From Diplonema papillatum (lineage: Eukaryota > Euglenozoa > Diplonemea > Diplonemida > Diplonemidae), in NCBI GenBank assembly GCA_030068145.1, contig JAPJBO010000248.1:124001-188000 (forward strand): DNA of 64,000 bases. Reading direction: 5' to 3'. A program made the translations under genes and the position numbers. The notes under the pieces were generated by a model. The model saw nothing but the letters and a program-made list of their open reading frames with translations, did no database searches and was not told the DNA's origin. This document shows positions 1 through 10,372 of this stretch, piece after piece (position 1 is the first letter of the stretch; every line of letters begins with the position of its first letter).

Positions 1-204
1 GTGTACCTAACAAAGCGAGCCCGGACACCCCATTTCGTCCAGTGTGTCAATCCAGTGGTGCTCCCATTGGTACATGTCCATTAACCTAAGCGCGTGTGAT
101 TCAGACACCCCGCCCTCAGCCCCAAAAAAGTGTCTCAAGTACAAGCGTTTTCTGCTGTCTCAGTTACACGGGGGAGGGTAGGTAGAGTGAACGCTCGCTT
201 CTCG

Positions 205-335
205 AAACTTCGGGTTGTTTGTGTTTCCGACGATCCGAATGGACGTACAGATTGGTGTCTTTCGACCTTTTGGATGCTTGTGAAGTTCAGCTTAGTGCGT
301 GCTTGTGGTGATCGGTGGGGTTCCCAAAAGAAAAT
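205..335 (+). repeat. Dispersed repeat family D
   Basis: About 130 bp around the phrase TTTCCGACGATCC, then a segment ending near TTCAGCTTAGTGCGTG. A second copy lies at about 17,990-18,110 in the same orientation and is clearly homologous. Confidence 0.6.
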
Positions 336-565
336 GTTCCGTGTTTTTTTGGTTCTCTTCGTCTTCTTTCTGATGAGGGCCGAGACGTGGCTCCTACGGT
401 GTTTTCTCACACGGGGTCAACCCAGCTCGGGGAACTGGAGCTGATACGCTCGAGGCATACCCGTATGTACACCCGAAGAGCGGGCGTAACACCCGCCTTT
501 TTTTTTAGCGTCTATTGGGGTTTAGAGGTTCGGTGTTTTAGGGTCTCCGGTTGACCATTGAGGCT

Positions 566-566
<1 letters not shown>

Positions 567-601
<35 letters not shown>
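567..601 (+). repeat. Poly(T) tract
   Basis: An uninterrupted run of about 35 T, directly left of a family F repeat. It could be the tail of a minus-strand retroposed copy, but no target duplication is obvious. Confidence 0.8.
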
Positions 602-603
<2 letters not shown>

Positions 604-604
604 G

Positions 605-872
605 ACTAAAAATCAGTGTGCGCGCGATCAGCCGGCTTTGCCGGCTGACTAAATTTCGAGCCCTTTTTTTACGGGCTGACTCGCGCAAAATCAGCCGATT
701 TTCAACAGTGCAAGCTTTGGCAATGCCGCCCATGGAGCGGAATCAGCTTGATGCACCGGCAAGATGTTGTCGGAAACCCCTTCTGATCGGCAGACCTTCC
801 AAAAATCAGCCGGCTGATTATCAGCCGGTCAGTTTTTCAAGAATACTTTTTCCGGCTGAAATCAGCCGCTTT
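605..872 (+). repeat. Dispersed repeat family F (AATCAGCCGGCTGATT palindromes)
   Basis: The segment holds several copies of the palindrome AATCAGCCGGCTGATT and its half-sites. The same order of blocks recurs at about 18,600-18,775, with a shorter piece at 17,965-17,990. Confidence 0.6.
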
Positions 873-975
873 TTTTGTGTTCACAATGCATTGTTGGTAC
901 TAAAAATTAGTAGTTGGCAGTGTACTACATGAAACTTACCAAAGCAGGTGAGTTCTGCTAGTGCGCACAAACAAC
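873..975 (+). repeat. Dispersed repeat family N
   Basis: Contains the palindromic phrase ACAATGCATTGTT and then a block ending in AGTGCGCACAAAC. Related copies lie at about 4,700-4,860 (+) and 60,180-60,308 (-). The last one adjoins the 5' splice site of the rhamnosidase gene. Confidence 0.6.
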
Positions 976-982
976 CGCGAAC

Positions 983-1150
983 ACTGCTCACAATCTTGCG
1001 GGTTACCCTTCAATGTTATGTGCGGGCTAAAAAGACGTAGGCAGCGTGCTTTGGTTGGTTGATCAGAATTCCTTACCTGAATATACACAGGGTAAATACA
1101 AGTGGGAAAACGATCACCCGGCACGCACAAACAAAACGAAGCGCCTGTCC
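983..1150 (+). repeat. Dispersed repeat family C
   Basis: A block containing GATCAGAATTCCTTACCTGA and a following GTGGGAAAACGATCA segment. Further copies lie at about 48,745-48,905 (+), 59,331-59,445 (+) and 19,795-19,895 (-). A short 5' part appears reversed near 20,680. Confidence 0.7.
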
Positions 1151-1489
1151 TTTTTAGCTTCAGCTGTAGCTCCACATTTCCTTGAGATTTCCGGAGGTTG
1201 TGTCATTTTGCAACCGATGGTGCGTTCAAAGAAAACGGGGACAAAAGCGCAGTGGCGACTGCAAACGCGTATCCGAAACAACGTTACATGGAATCATTGG
1301 ATACGATTCATTTGCAGAACCACCATCCTTTTCGGGTGCGTGGACGTCTGCACACTCAGGTTTATCATTTTGGGTTGCCTACTAGATTAAAACTCGGTGT
1401 TTAACGACGTATAACAGGGCACCGGGGGGGGTTCCGTGTTCGCCTTTCAAATTCGTGGGCGTGAGTGCGTGCGGGAAGAAACCATAGTA

Positions 1490-1825
1490 GTAGCAGTAGT
1501 TTCTTGGGAGTTTGACCAACGTAACATCAAGGCAGCTCTTATAAAAACCAGCCACAGTCAACGCCGCGTGGGTGCGGGCTTTTGATATTAATCATCATGT
1601 TTCAAACCCCCGATTGCGCGTAACCTGGAAGCACCCAGGGTGTCGGTGGTACAAAGGTGCAGTTGCCCGCATCCATCCGGCAATCAGCTCGCATCGGGAA
1701 GGTGGCGCTACCCACGTGGACAAGAAGGTGTCCTGCTGCCCCAGGTAGGAGTAGTTTCAGCTTAGTGTGAGTTTGATCAAAGTAAGATCAAGGCAGCCCT
1801 TACAAAGACCAGCCACAGTCAATAG
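1490..1825 (+). repeat. Direct repeat pair
   Basis: About 70 bp at 1,490-1,562, ending in ACCAGCCACAGTCAA, recurs imperfectly at 1,750-1,825. The 190 bp between the copies show nothing I can identify. Confidence 0.6.
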
Positions 1826-2214
1826 TAGTAGTATGCGTCATCCTAATCCGGGACCAAGTCAGGTAGAAGAACGGAGCATTTTTTACAAACAAACGAGTGA
1901 CTTAAGGTGGCCGTTTGAGCGCCGCCAATCCGAGCGCACACAGCAGCAGTGACGCGTCGGCAATATTTGCACTTCAGGATGGGGCTGCCGACATGAGCGT
2001 CGACGGCTAGCGAGTGTCGGCAGAGGGTGCAGTGGTCGGAGCAAGCTTGAACGTGGCAGGTCGGTGCCGCACAAATGAGTTGGTGAGTGCGTGCGGAAAG
2101 AAACCAAAACAGAACATATAGGAAAGCGAACGGAAGCAAGACAGAAAATGCGGTCAGCGTTGGCCTACTCAGGGTACACCTGGATCGGGGAAAATATTAG
2201 TTTAGTGTTTGGGC

Positions 2215-2475
2215 GCCGACCCGGGCGGTTCAGATTTCTCACCCGGCAACGCAAGAAAACCGCGACGACGTCGACGATTCTTGTTGTTTTCCGTGAAGCA
2301 CGGCGCCTGTTTGGGCGCTGTTCGCAAAACCCCTGGATGCGGTTCATAGAGGTGGGGATTGATCGTGATCATAAGGTCCGACCGGGTCGGTTCAGTTTCC
2401 TCACCCGGCAACGCAAGAAAGAGCGCGACAACGTCAACGAATTTTGTTGTATTCCGTGAAGCACGGCGCCTCGTT
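2215..2475 (+). repeat. Tandem duplication, about 165-bp period
   Basis: Two adjacent imperfect copies, each containing CTCACCCGGCAACGCAAGAAA and ending in TCCGTGAAGCACGGCGCCT. No coding signal. Confidence 0.6.
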
Positions 2476-2956
2476 GTGTGCTGATTGTTTTGCTTTCTGC
2501 TTCAGTATTCTTCTCCCGGAAGGTGGCCACGTAGCCCCCCCCCCGCGAGATGTCGCAGCGAGTTGGTTTTCGTCGATTTCCTGAGACGGCATCGTTTACA
2601 GCAGTGGACTATGACGGTATTGTTTTTGTGCCTACCAAACGCAATTTTGCCGACAACAAAAACCGATCGATGGCAGCGTACGACGCGCCTCTGACGCAAC
2701 GACTCACGCCCGCCGGAGTCGTACAGGGCAGTAGTGGAACGACCGGATACTCCGGATAGCGCTGTGAAGAAGTCTCGGAACCCAAATCTCAAGATATGCC
2801 TGCGCCTTGATGCTCGGGACCGGCAGTACCGTGCACCCACAAAATTTTCTCACACTGTGGTCAGAATGGCCACAACATTTACCCACAATTCATTGTGGCA
2901 ATTGTGACCTGTTGAGGCGGATGAAAAATACTCGAGGGGCTGCCTTTGTGCTTACT

Positions 2957-3097
2957 TGTTGAACGCGCACGCCCGCCATTGAACCCAGATTCACCTGCGT
3001 TTCGTGTGGGCTACAGCACATTTACCTCATTTGATCCTTTGAGGCTGGCAGCCTCCTCAAGTATTTCCTTCAAAGCAGGTGCTTATACAAAGGAAAT
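2957..3097 (+). repeat. Dispersed repeat family A (diverged copy)
   Basis: A degenerate copy of the element seen at 8,998, 17,370, 46,438 and 58,229. It contains TTTCGTGTGGGCTACAGCAC and ends in GGTGCTTATACAAAG. No exon is apparent next to this copy. Confidence 0.65.
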
Positions 3098-3178
3098 GAA
3101 AAAGGACAGGTCGGCAGTAGAGGGGGGGGGGCGCCAGCGGCAGCGGATTTTCCAATCATCCGCTGCGAGTGCGGCGCC

Positions 3179-3186
3179 TATATAAG
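3179..3186 (+). promoter_or_regulatory. TATA-like box
   Basis: TATATAAG in a GC-rich setting. No plus-strand gene follows that I can support, so the site may be fortuitous. Confidence 0.2.
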
Positions 3187-3719
3187 GGAGGAGATGCCGA
3201 CGCTCTTCCCCCTGTAACCGAAGGCGCGGTTCCTTCGAAGCAGACATTTGCTGCAGGACGATCTCTTGAGGTTGTACTTTGCTATTGCAGGGATGAGAAG
3301 ACCTCTCCCTGATTGGACTGTTTGCTACTGCAGGGTGATAGTTGAGACAGATCGCTTGAATTTGCACTTCTCGCACAAGGATAGGAGAGCCGGATAAAAA
3401 CGAGCCCCGTTCGTGAGAAAAAGCGGAACGTTTCCGAAGCTGGGGGTGCCCCGATAAACAAGGTAACGATCAGCATCAACGGCAATGACAATGCCATGAT
3501 GTAAATGACAAGGCGCAATGTTTCTTGTTCTTCGCGAACAGGATACAAACCGCTCTTGGGGAAGATCTTAGTCAGGGGGTTTTCATTTAACTTTCACTTT
3601 CACACGCAACCGCGGCGTTTCGGAAACGTTCCTTTCGTACTACTAAGAAAAGAACTGAGCTGCCCCAACGGTACTTGTCATGCCGATGACAAGTACATTC
3701 AACCACAAGAATAGTCAGA

Positions 3720-4226
3720 GAGCAAGGGCATCAGAACGATGCCTCTGCGTTGGCTTGACGGAGAACAGGAGGAGAACTACAGCTGATACGGGCGTCCGAC
3801 ACCAACCCACCGCTTCTATCCTCGCTAGCTTACTCGGGAGCATGGTACTAGGATGAGCCTCTGCGTTGACTCGACGCAGAACGAGAGGAGAACTTCAGCT
3901 GAGACGGGCGTCCGACACTTTTGGCTGAACTTCCGTCTTGTGTCATGGTTGGTGCCACGACTTCCTCCTCCTCCTTCGTGGCTCATCAGATGGGTGTGTG
4001 CCGCCAGGCAGCTAGCATGATGCTAACACATATTGGGCAATTATGAAGCCACAGCTTCTGAACACATTTCCTTTTGCGTACTTTTGGCTGAACAACTTGT
4101 TGTATCGTCTTGTCGTGGTCGTGTTAGCTGAACAATTCATCTTGTCGTGATCGTGTTTGATGTCGTGACCGACACAACTCGACTTAATATTTTTTTTCCT
4201 CACGGGCTTTGTCAAGAGCAGAGGTA
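3720..4226 (-). repeat. Degenerate copies of a terminal exon end
   Basis: Two imperfect copies (about 3,720-3,810 and 3,835-3,918) of the last about 85 bp of the putative exon at 4,227-4,410. The middle copy still reads VGRPSQLKFSSRSASSQRR plus a stop on the minus strand; the leftmost is more decayed. This follows the tail-duplication pattern seen beside several other genes here. Confidence 0.55.
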
Positions 4227-4410
4227 TCAGGACGAGCCTCTTCGTTGACTCGACGCAGAACGAGAGGAGAACTTCAGCTGAGACGGGCGTCCGACGCGGA
4301 CCGTGCAAGGTTCGGGCTGAAACGTCGCAGCAGACGTCGCGATGACGAAGGTGTCGCCGCCGTCGGCGACCGACGAGCGGCCAGAGCGGGGAGACACCAG
4401 ACCGCCATGG
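4227..4410 (-). CDS. Putative 3'-terminal exon, unknown protein
   Basis: A short minus-strand open frame, rich in Ser and Arg, ending in the residues SSRSASSQRRGSS and a stop. An acceptor-like GCGGAGCGCAG directly precedes it. I do not recognise the protein. The best support for coding is indirect: its last 25 codons or so are repeated twice immediately downstream, as happens with recognisable genes in this window. Upstream exons were not found. It could be a chance frame. Confidence 0.3.
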
Positions 4411-4699
4411 CTGCGCTCCGCCATGCACGCCGGCGGGCTCGCGTACTTGATCGCGTCCCGGTCGATGTCTGCTCTGTTGCTCCTGTTTCGTTGGAAATGG
4501 GTCGGGTTTCGCTATTTTTCCGACTTTTTCGAGTTAGTTCGCTCGAGATTCCGGGGTTTTAGGGGGTTGCCTTGTTGCCCGTGCCGGTCTGTTGTCCGCG
4601 GATTTATCTCTTTTCTCGTAGAGTCGTGCTTGGGTATCGTGATACTTGCTGCGCTTCGCGTACTGCGGGTTGTTTCCGCTCTAGTAGATGTATAAGGGT

Positions 4700-4860
4700 T
4701 TTTGTGGGACCAATGCATTGTTGTGGTACTAAAACTTAGTAGCATAGTGCGTTGTGCAGAGTAGTCGAAGGCCTGACAATCACACTAATGCAACAAACGT
4801 ACAGTAGTTGGGCAGCGTACTACGTGAACAGGTGAGCTAGTGCGCACAAAATACTCGACG
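4700..4860 (+). repeat. Dispersed repeat family N
   Basis: Contains CCAATGCATTGTTGTGGTAC and ends with AGTGCGCACAAAATACTCG, which runs into the start phrase of family B. See 873-975 for the family. Confidence 0.55.
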
Positions 4861-4924
4861 TAGCTGCTTTGACTCCTGGGTGTAACGCAAGTGCTCTGAG
4901 CCAGATACACACTCACGATCACTA

Positions 4925-5345
4925 CTGTTTTGAGTAAATCTCGGAGAGGGACCTATGCAACCACAGCTACAGGGGAAGCCCGTGGCCACTCAAACGCGCT
5001 CTCTGTTTGAACAACTCTGCAAAAAAACAAAGAGGCGCACGCAGTGATTCTTGCGCACAACTGTTTTTAGGCAAATCTCGGAGAGGGACCTATGCAACCA
5101 CAGCTACAGGAGAGAAGCCCGTGGCCACTCAAACGCCTTCCTTGATGGTCATCAGCTTCTTTGCCGCTCTGTTTGAACACAACTCTGCAAAAAAACGAAT
5201 AGGTGCACGCACTGCTGACAGTGATTCTCGCCCACAATTGTTTTTAGGCAAATCTCGGAGAGGGACCTATGCAACCACAGCTACAGGAGAGAAGCCCGTG
5301 GTCACTCAAACGCCTTCCTTGATGTTCCACAGCTTCTTTGCTACT
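4925..5345 (+). repeat. Tandem repeat, three copies of about 150-180 bp
   Basis: Each copy contains CTCGGAGAGGGACCTATGCA, then AACCACAGCTACAGG and CAAACGC. The copies are nearly identical in their central 80 bp. No domain character in any frame. Confidence 0.7.
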
Positions 5346-5705
5346 CTCTGGGACGGAGGAAGTGTAGGGATAGAGGGGAAAATACAACACAAACACAATC
5401 GGATTTGTTCTTCGCTTACACCACCGTGCGTGCTTTTTCACTCCGGACCTTTTTTGCGATAATCAGTCACTACCTCCTTAGAGAGCATACTTTGTTACAG
5501 CTAAAAGGAACGTTGGCAGCGGCTTAACCTGAACGCGTACAGGTCAAATCGCACAAACAAAGTGTTTGTGTGTCTTCTTGTGTACCGGTAGACCTCTTCA
5601 ACCCTCCGTTCAACACGTGCTCGGTAGTCACAGCACTTGGGCCCTTCGGTTCTTTGTCTGGCAGAATTCTTTTCGAGCTGCCGCTTATGCAAAACAAAAT
5701 TTACT
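5346..5705 (+). repeat. Dispersed repeat family B (diverged copy)
   Basis: Blocks shared with family B: a 5' part with AATACAACACAAACACAATC, then TTCTTCGCTTACACCACCGTG, and a 3' part ending GCCGCTTATGCAAAAC. Better copies lie at 23,185, 46,855 (reversed) and 58,885. Confidence 0.6.
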
Positions 5706-5739
5706 TGAGTTGCTGGTAACTCCCGGAACGCAATGCGGA

Positions 5740-6575
5740 TAAGAATGTGGAATCGCACCAAGGCACGCAAAACACATAAGATGCGTGTAGCGGTGCTGGT
5801 TACATGCCATCCCTAGTGGCTGATGTCGCGTGGTTCTTGAAAAAGCATCATCGCTTTGTAAACAGACGAGGCTAAACCTGTCGCACGCTTACTATCTGTG
5901 TACCGGTGCTGAGTCAGTACTGAATGACGTCAGGGGGTTTCGGTATACGCTTTGACTTGCTGGGTTTTATATGTGGTCGCACAATCAGCTGACCTTTTCT
6001 GCGTTGGTAAAGTCCTGAAACGCGATACCGATGAGAATGTGGAATCGCACCAAGGCACGCAAAACACATGTGATGCGTGTAGCGGTGCTGGTTACATGCC
6101 ATCCCTAGTGGTTGATGTCGCGTGGTTCTTGAAAAAAGCATCGTCGACTTGTAAACAGACGAGGCTAAACCTGTCGCACGCTTGTTTATGCAAGCAAAGT
6201 CAGAGCACACGTACCGGTGCTGAGTACCTGGTACGCCTTGTGACATAGTTAATCGATAGACCTAGCCTGTCGTCAGTCCTGAACCGCATTTCCGACAAAG
6301 AAATGTGGAATCGCACCAAGGCACGCAGAACACATGGGATACGTGTAGCGGTGCTGGTTACATGCCATCCCTGGTGTTTGATGTCGCGTGGTTCTTGAAA
6401 AAGCATCGTCGACTTGTAAACAGACGAGGCTAAACCTGTCGCACGCTTGGCCGTGCAAAGCCAGAGCACGATTCGTGTAGCGGTGCTGTGCACCTGATGC
6501 CGCGTGGTTCTTGGAGAGCATCGCCGACTTGAAAACAGGCTGAACCTGTCGCGCGCTTGGTCGAGACTACCGCAG
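5740..6575 (+). repeat. Tandem repeat, about 290-bp period, 3-4 copies
   Basis: Copies begin near 5,745, 6,028 and 6,298, with a partial one near 6,470. Each contains GTGGAATCGCACCAAGGCAC and GATGTCGCGTGGTTCTTG. It lies directly downstream of the Hsp20-like exon. I see no coding function in it. Confidence 0.7.
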
Positions 6576-6763
6576 GTCGCTTCCACCCACGTGGCATTGA
6601 ATCAGGGAATGGCTGGTCTTCGTGTAGGCGCCGAGCTGAAGGGGATAACATCTTAGGTTCATCAGTTTAGACAGAGCACTGCCTCTCATACATGATTTGA
6701 TGCTAGCATTTTCAAGTCTTCTTCGGAGACCTGATGCTAAGAGGAGGTGGGAGATGGGCATAC

Positions 6764-7167
6764 TTGGCGAAGCTGAGGTACAGGCAGCCGAAGTTGAGGT
6801 TGGCATTCACTTTTTCGTAAGGCCGAAACTGGCAGGGGATGGGGAGGTCCAGCGTGAACGAGCCAAATATACGGTCGTTGTGCAGGACGTCCGTGTTCGG
6901 CACGTCGACCCTGCGTTCACCGAAGATCCTCACGCCGCTCTCCAGGATGGTGAGATGCAAGTCGTCGGGGCGCACTCCGGACACCTCGATGACCACCAGA
7001 TGCCTGTCGTCGTTGCTGACGACAGTCATCGGCGGCGAGAACAGCTCGTCGACCCGCGTGATCTGCGTCTCCGACGGAGCCCGGTCCTCCGACGCGCCAT
7101 CGCGGGGGCTCTCGATGAAACAGTAGTTCTCTGTTGGTGGGTGCGTGAGGTGGAGAAACATGGACAT
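6764..7167 (-). CDS. Hsp20/alpha-crystallin domain protein (exon)
   Basis: The minus-strand frame gives about 134 residues with the features of a small heat-shock alpha-crystallin domain. These are a strand reading LVVIEVSGVRPDDLHLTI, the GERR element, the RIFGSFTLDLPIP segment matching the consensus G-F-R-F-LP turn, and a last strand VNANLNFGCLYLSFAK. Such proteins are ATP-independent holdase chaperones. A possible start Met lies at 7,167 (MSMFLHL). A good acceptor (CACCCACCAACAG) ends at 7,131, so residues before ENYCF may be intron. A GTATGC donor follows at 6,763, so a downstream exon is expected; I did not find it. Confidence 0.7.
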
Positions 7168-7234
7168 CCTTCATCCCTCTGTCCGTATGGGATTTAGTAA
7201 GGGATTGCATTAGTACTGTCGTCCCTCGGGACCA

Positions 7235-7450
7235 CTACCCTGAGCAGTGCACTGTGCACGTGTTGCCATTAGCCGTGCTTGCGCAACTGGTCCGTGAGGG
7301 GTTAAATTTGAGGACCCGCGGGAAGCAAAACGTGACGCCAAGAGCCGCGGTGTGGTACACATTTGCATGAAACTGACTCCCCACTACTAACGCAACAAGG
7401 ATTCCACCAAGAAGGAGTCCAAGAACGAAGCAACACCGACATGACATGGA
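7235..7450 (-). repeat. Family K-related sequence
   Basis: The segment is a reversed, diverged copy of a repeat seen at 50,130-50,215 and 51,905-51,985 (GCGTTAGTGGGGAGTCATTTG). It happens to encode a hydrophobic minus-strand frame (MSCRCCFVLGLLLGG). Because the frame overlaps the repeat I do not call a gene. Confidence 0.45.
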
Positions 7451-7689
7451 AGCACAATCCGAGGACAGCCAGGCTGGCCTCCCAGGGCAGGGGGAACCTA
7501 CGGTGAAGTAACGAAGCTCACTCGAGTGGCCGATGAAACCTTGTCAATGCCACCCAACGACTGTAACACACATGCACAATGCCGGACGCTAGCGCCTGTC
7601 TTATGCGTGGCAAGCCCACCAGCGTCTTCCTGACAGATAAATGTTAAGAACGTGTGGTGACTGGAACACCATATTGTGCGTTGCTCAGG

Positions 7690-7900
7690 GTAGTCGAAGG
7701 CCTGACAATCACACCAATGCAACAAATTCGGTGGGTGGTGACCCCTCCGAACAGCCTCCCTGGCCCTGGCCCACGCCTGATGCCGCAACCCCTTAACCCG
7801 GGCGGCGGCGCTTTGGCATGAGCCAAGAACCTCAAGGGGAGCAGCGCGAGAGGCATCATCCACGCTTCAAAGGCCCACACACTAATGCAACAAATTTACC
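7690..7900 (+). repeat. Dispersed repeat family I
   Basis: About 190 bp that recur in inverted orientation at about 25,990-26,240 with high identity. Shared phrases include CTTTGGCATGAGCCAAGAAC on this strand. No coding role is apparent. Confidence 0.75.
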
Positions 7901-8127
7901 ATCGTGTGGTTTCTGGTACACGCTTGAACGCAAGCTTCCGGCGGGATGCGACGACGGAAGGACGAGTTCCCCGTCCACTGGCAAACCCCCTTTCCAGGCT
8001 TCGGTTGCGGTCCTTCGCATCTTTTTTTTTTTTGAGGGGGGCTTGTTTGGGGTCCTCTGGAGCTCTTTTGGGGTTTGTGGCCCGCTCGCACGCCCATGTC
8101 AGACACGAAGTACAAAGAATCACACAC

Positions 8128-8372
8128 CTGACGTGTCTTCGCTGGCACCGGCGCCTTCGCTCAGCCTTCTTTTGTCGTTGAGACGGTCCAGGATGCTCAT
8201 CCGGTTCGAGAACCTGCGCCCTTCATTCTGGCTCGTATGCTTGACAGTAGCGCTTTCTATGTCGCTGCGCGTCTCGGACAAGAACTCCTCCAGCAGCACC
8301 GACACGCCTGGAAGCTTACCGTCTGATTGCAGGTTCCACACGATTTGAAGGTACGCCGCCAGCTTCTTCTGC
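8128..8372 (-). CDS. PX-domain protein, downstream exon
   Basis: This exon continues the PX domain begun at 9,148-9,635. Its first residues QKKLAAYLQIVW supply the terminal helix expected at the end of PX folds. The acceptor (TTTGCACAG) and the split Arg codon fit the upstream donor exactly: phase 2, CG|G. The rest (EEFLSETRSDIESATVK and following) is charged and helix-prone, with no recognised domain. It ends at a donor reading CAG|GTGTGTG; if unspliced, a stop follows two codons later. Further exons may exist to the left. Confidence 0.75.
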
Positions 8373-8994
8373 CTGTGCAAAGGTTGGCGTTACGGTTTCC
8401 TGCTCAAGACCAAAGACGAAACCCAAGAAAAAGCACGCGGCGCGAAAGCGCAGCGTTCAAAAGAATGGAGCTGGATATCACCAGCCGGTCCTCATCATCA
8501 TCATCGTCCGTCAATTGAGATCGTCTTCGGACGACGTTATCAAGGAACCCTAGCCTTTGACAAAGCAAGCATACCCCTTGTGTGGACCTGCATTTCAAGT
8601 TCAGACTGGCCCCTTGCGTACGGGGGACAATTCAACCCAAGAGCTGAAATTGCGGACACTCAAGGGTTAAGGCACGTCAAAAAAAAATGATCCATAGTTG
8701 CTGCTGTGAAATGATACAAAACCTTGCCAAGGAGCCTCAGGTTCCCCGTTTTAGAGTCACAAAACTCTTGAGTTTGACCCACAGTTTTCCCACCAGAAGG
8801 CCTTTCCTCCCTTTCCCGTCCGTATGTGGATAACGTCCGCAGGTTGATTGTGCTAACGCTCTCCGTGAGGCTCTTCGTGTTATTCTGCAGATGATGACCC
8901 TCTTGTTGAAGCTGCAAGAGGGTCTAAGGTTTCGTACGTCGTTGACCATGGTTTAGTGCAAAAACGGATCTGGCGCTTTCTTTGTTTGTGCGCA

Positions 8995-9139
8995 CTTCAA
9001 TGCTTACACCCGCCACTAAACCCAGATTTTGCTGTGTTTCGTGTGGGCTACAGCACATTTACCTCCTTTGATCTATCGCAACTGGCAGTCTCCTCAAGCA
9101 TTTCCTACAAAGCGGGTGCTTATGCAAAAAAAAAAAAAA
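8995..9139 (+). repeat. Family A repeat at a 5' splice site (introner-like)
   Basis: A good copy of family A, with TTTCGTGTGGGCTACAGCAC and a terminal GGTGCTTATGCA followed by about 14 A. On the minus strand the exon end is followed by GTATGTGC and then directly by the T-run of this repeat. The repeat therefore starts about 8 nt inside the PX intron. Confidence 0.8.
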
Positions 9140-9147
9140 GCACATAC

Positions 9148-9635
9148 CGGCGTTGGATCTGCGACCGCTCTGATTCGAGGAAGCGCTTGATCTTCGAGGG
9201 AAACTCCGGGATGTGCAAATGCTGGCCCCGCTCGACCTTGAGGATCGTCGTGTGCAGCTTGTAGAACTCCGAGTACCGCTTCATGACCTCCCAGCTGCCC
9301 GCGGCGCTGGTGCACTGCACCACGTAGGCGATGAACGTGGTGCCCTTGCGGCCGCCGCCGCCGGCGCGGGCGGACGGATCCTTCGGGCTGAGCGGCATTT
9401 CGCACGGCGAGTTCCCGAAGTCGTCGGCCGGCGCGTTCGGGTTCGAGAGCATGACCTTGTAGTGCGGGATGGCGACCGTCAGCTGGCTTGCGCTCTGCGC
9501 ACTCTCCCGTGGGGACTTCAGCGGCTCCTCGCGCAGCCCTTTGAACACCTCGGGCTTGATCGTGTCCCCGAAGGCATCGTGCTCCGCGGAGACCGCATTC
9601 AGCGCCTTCCAGCTGTGGTGCTGCACTGCCGTCAT
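9148..9635 (-). CDS. PX (phox homology) domain protein, first recognised exon
   Basis: PX domains bind phosphoinositides and place proteins on endosomal and other membranes. After an Ala/Pro/Ser-rich leader the exon codes for FIAYVVQCTSAAGSWEVMKR, then YSEFYKLH (the RYsdF-type basic motif), a linker, and the IPEFPSK segment matching the Pro-rich loop. It ends with RFLESERSQIQR, which runs into the next exon. The start is taken as the ATG giving MTAVQHH; an acceptor a little upstream cannot be excluded. The intron cuts the last PX helix. The best match is a sorting nexin or other PX-only protein. Confidence 0.8.
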
Positions 9636-10194
9636 GGGATGGGGGGCAGTGGGAGAAGGTACACTGGTTGCTTGCTTATCCACGCGCGCGGTGCTTGCAC
9701 CACTGGAGGCCAGGGTTTGCGCGCGGGTGCGTGTGTGGGGGAAGGGTGTTTTCTTGCTTTTTTTCGCGTGGTGTCGACGGCAGTAACCGGTGCTGACGTG
9801 CTGCCCTTGCGGTTTGCTTCGGGTTTTGTGTTTTTCAGAATTCTGGTTAGGAGTTAGCTTGAGAATCCGGGATTTTAGAGTCCCCGGGTGACCTTCGTCG
9901 AATGGGTTCTTTTGAAGCTAATACGTACTGGGTGGGTTTGGGGGGGGGGGGTCGTTGTTGTTGTTGTGCTGGTGGTTTTGTGGGATGAAGTAGGGGAAAG
10001 AAAATTTCTTTTTGCGGTGGTCTCCGCTGGCCTGGTAGTCCGTGCTACCTCCTTTCTTTTACACTCGTTCTCTTCTCTACTCACTACTGTACGTACTCTT
10101 TCGCTCTTTTTCTCTCTTTGGCTAGCCAAAACAAAAGACTTCTGCGACCGACACCACGAACACATTCGCAATGAATGTGGCCCTGGGCCCCCCA
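9636..10194. other. Spacer upstream of the PX gene
   Basis: No gene seen. It contains a short family O repeat at about 9,850-9,920 (GAATCCGGGATTTTAGAGTC, then GGTGACCTTCGTCGAATGGG), which recurs near 4,540, 21,095, 46,235, 48,515 (reversed) and 61,440. A G-run lies near 9,940. Confidence 0.5.
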
Positions 10195-10372
10195 CGTGCA
10201 TACATGTTGAGCAGGGGTTGCCATGTAGCCCGTATCGGTCTAAGTCAACACTGTTACTTTCATGGGATGTTCACCGGGGAAGGGTCCGACCTAACCGTTA
10301 GTCAACAGCAACGTCGAAAAGGGGGAGGGGGAAAGAAGATAGAAAATCGGTGGGGTTGACAAGCTCGTAAGT
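10195..10372 (+). repeat. Dispersed repeat family M
   Basis: Contains TTGAGCAGGGGTTGCCATGT and AGTCAACAGCAACGTCGAAA. A near-identical copy lies at about 41,825-41,985. It flanks the 3' side of the Penelope-like element, but the second copy has no such element beside it. Confidence 0.75.

Larger units (their letters stand above)
1..3719. other. Repeat-rich stretch, no supported gene
   Basis: I see no open frame here with domain character or matched splice sites. The stretch is built of dispersed repeats that recur elsewhere in the window (families D, F, N, C and A, listed separately), two local duplications and one TATA-like site. The remaining sequence is unassigned. Confidence 0.6.

Noticed and set aside
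7235..7447. Small membrane protein MSCRCCFVLGLLLGG
   Set aside because: Overlaps a diverged family K repeat; the hydrophobic run is probably accidental.
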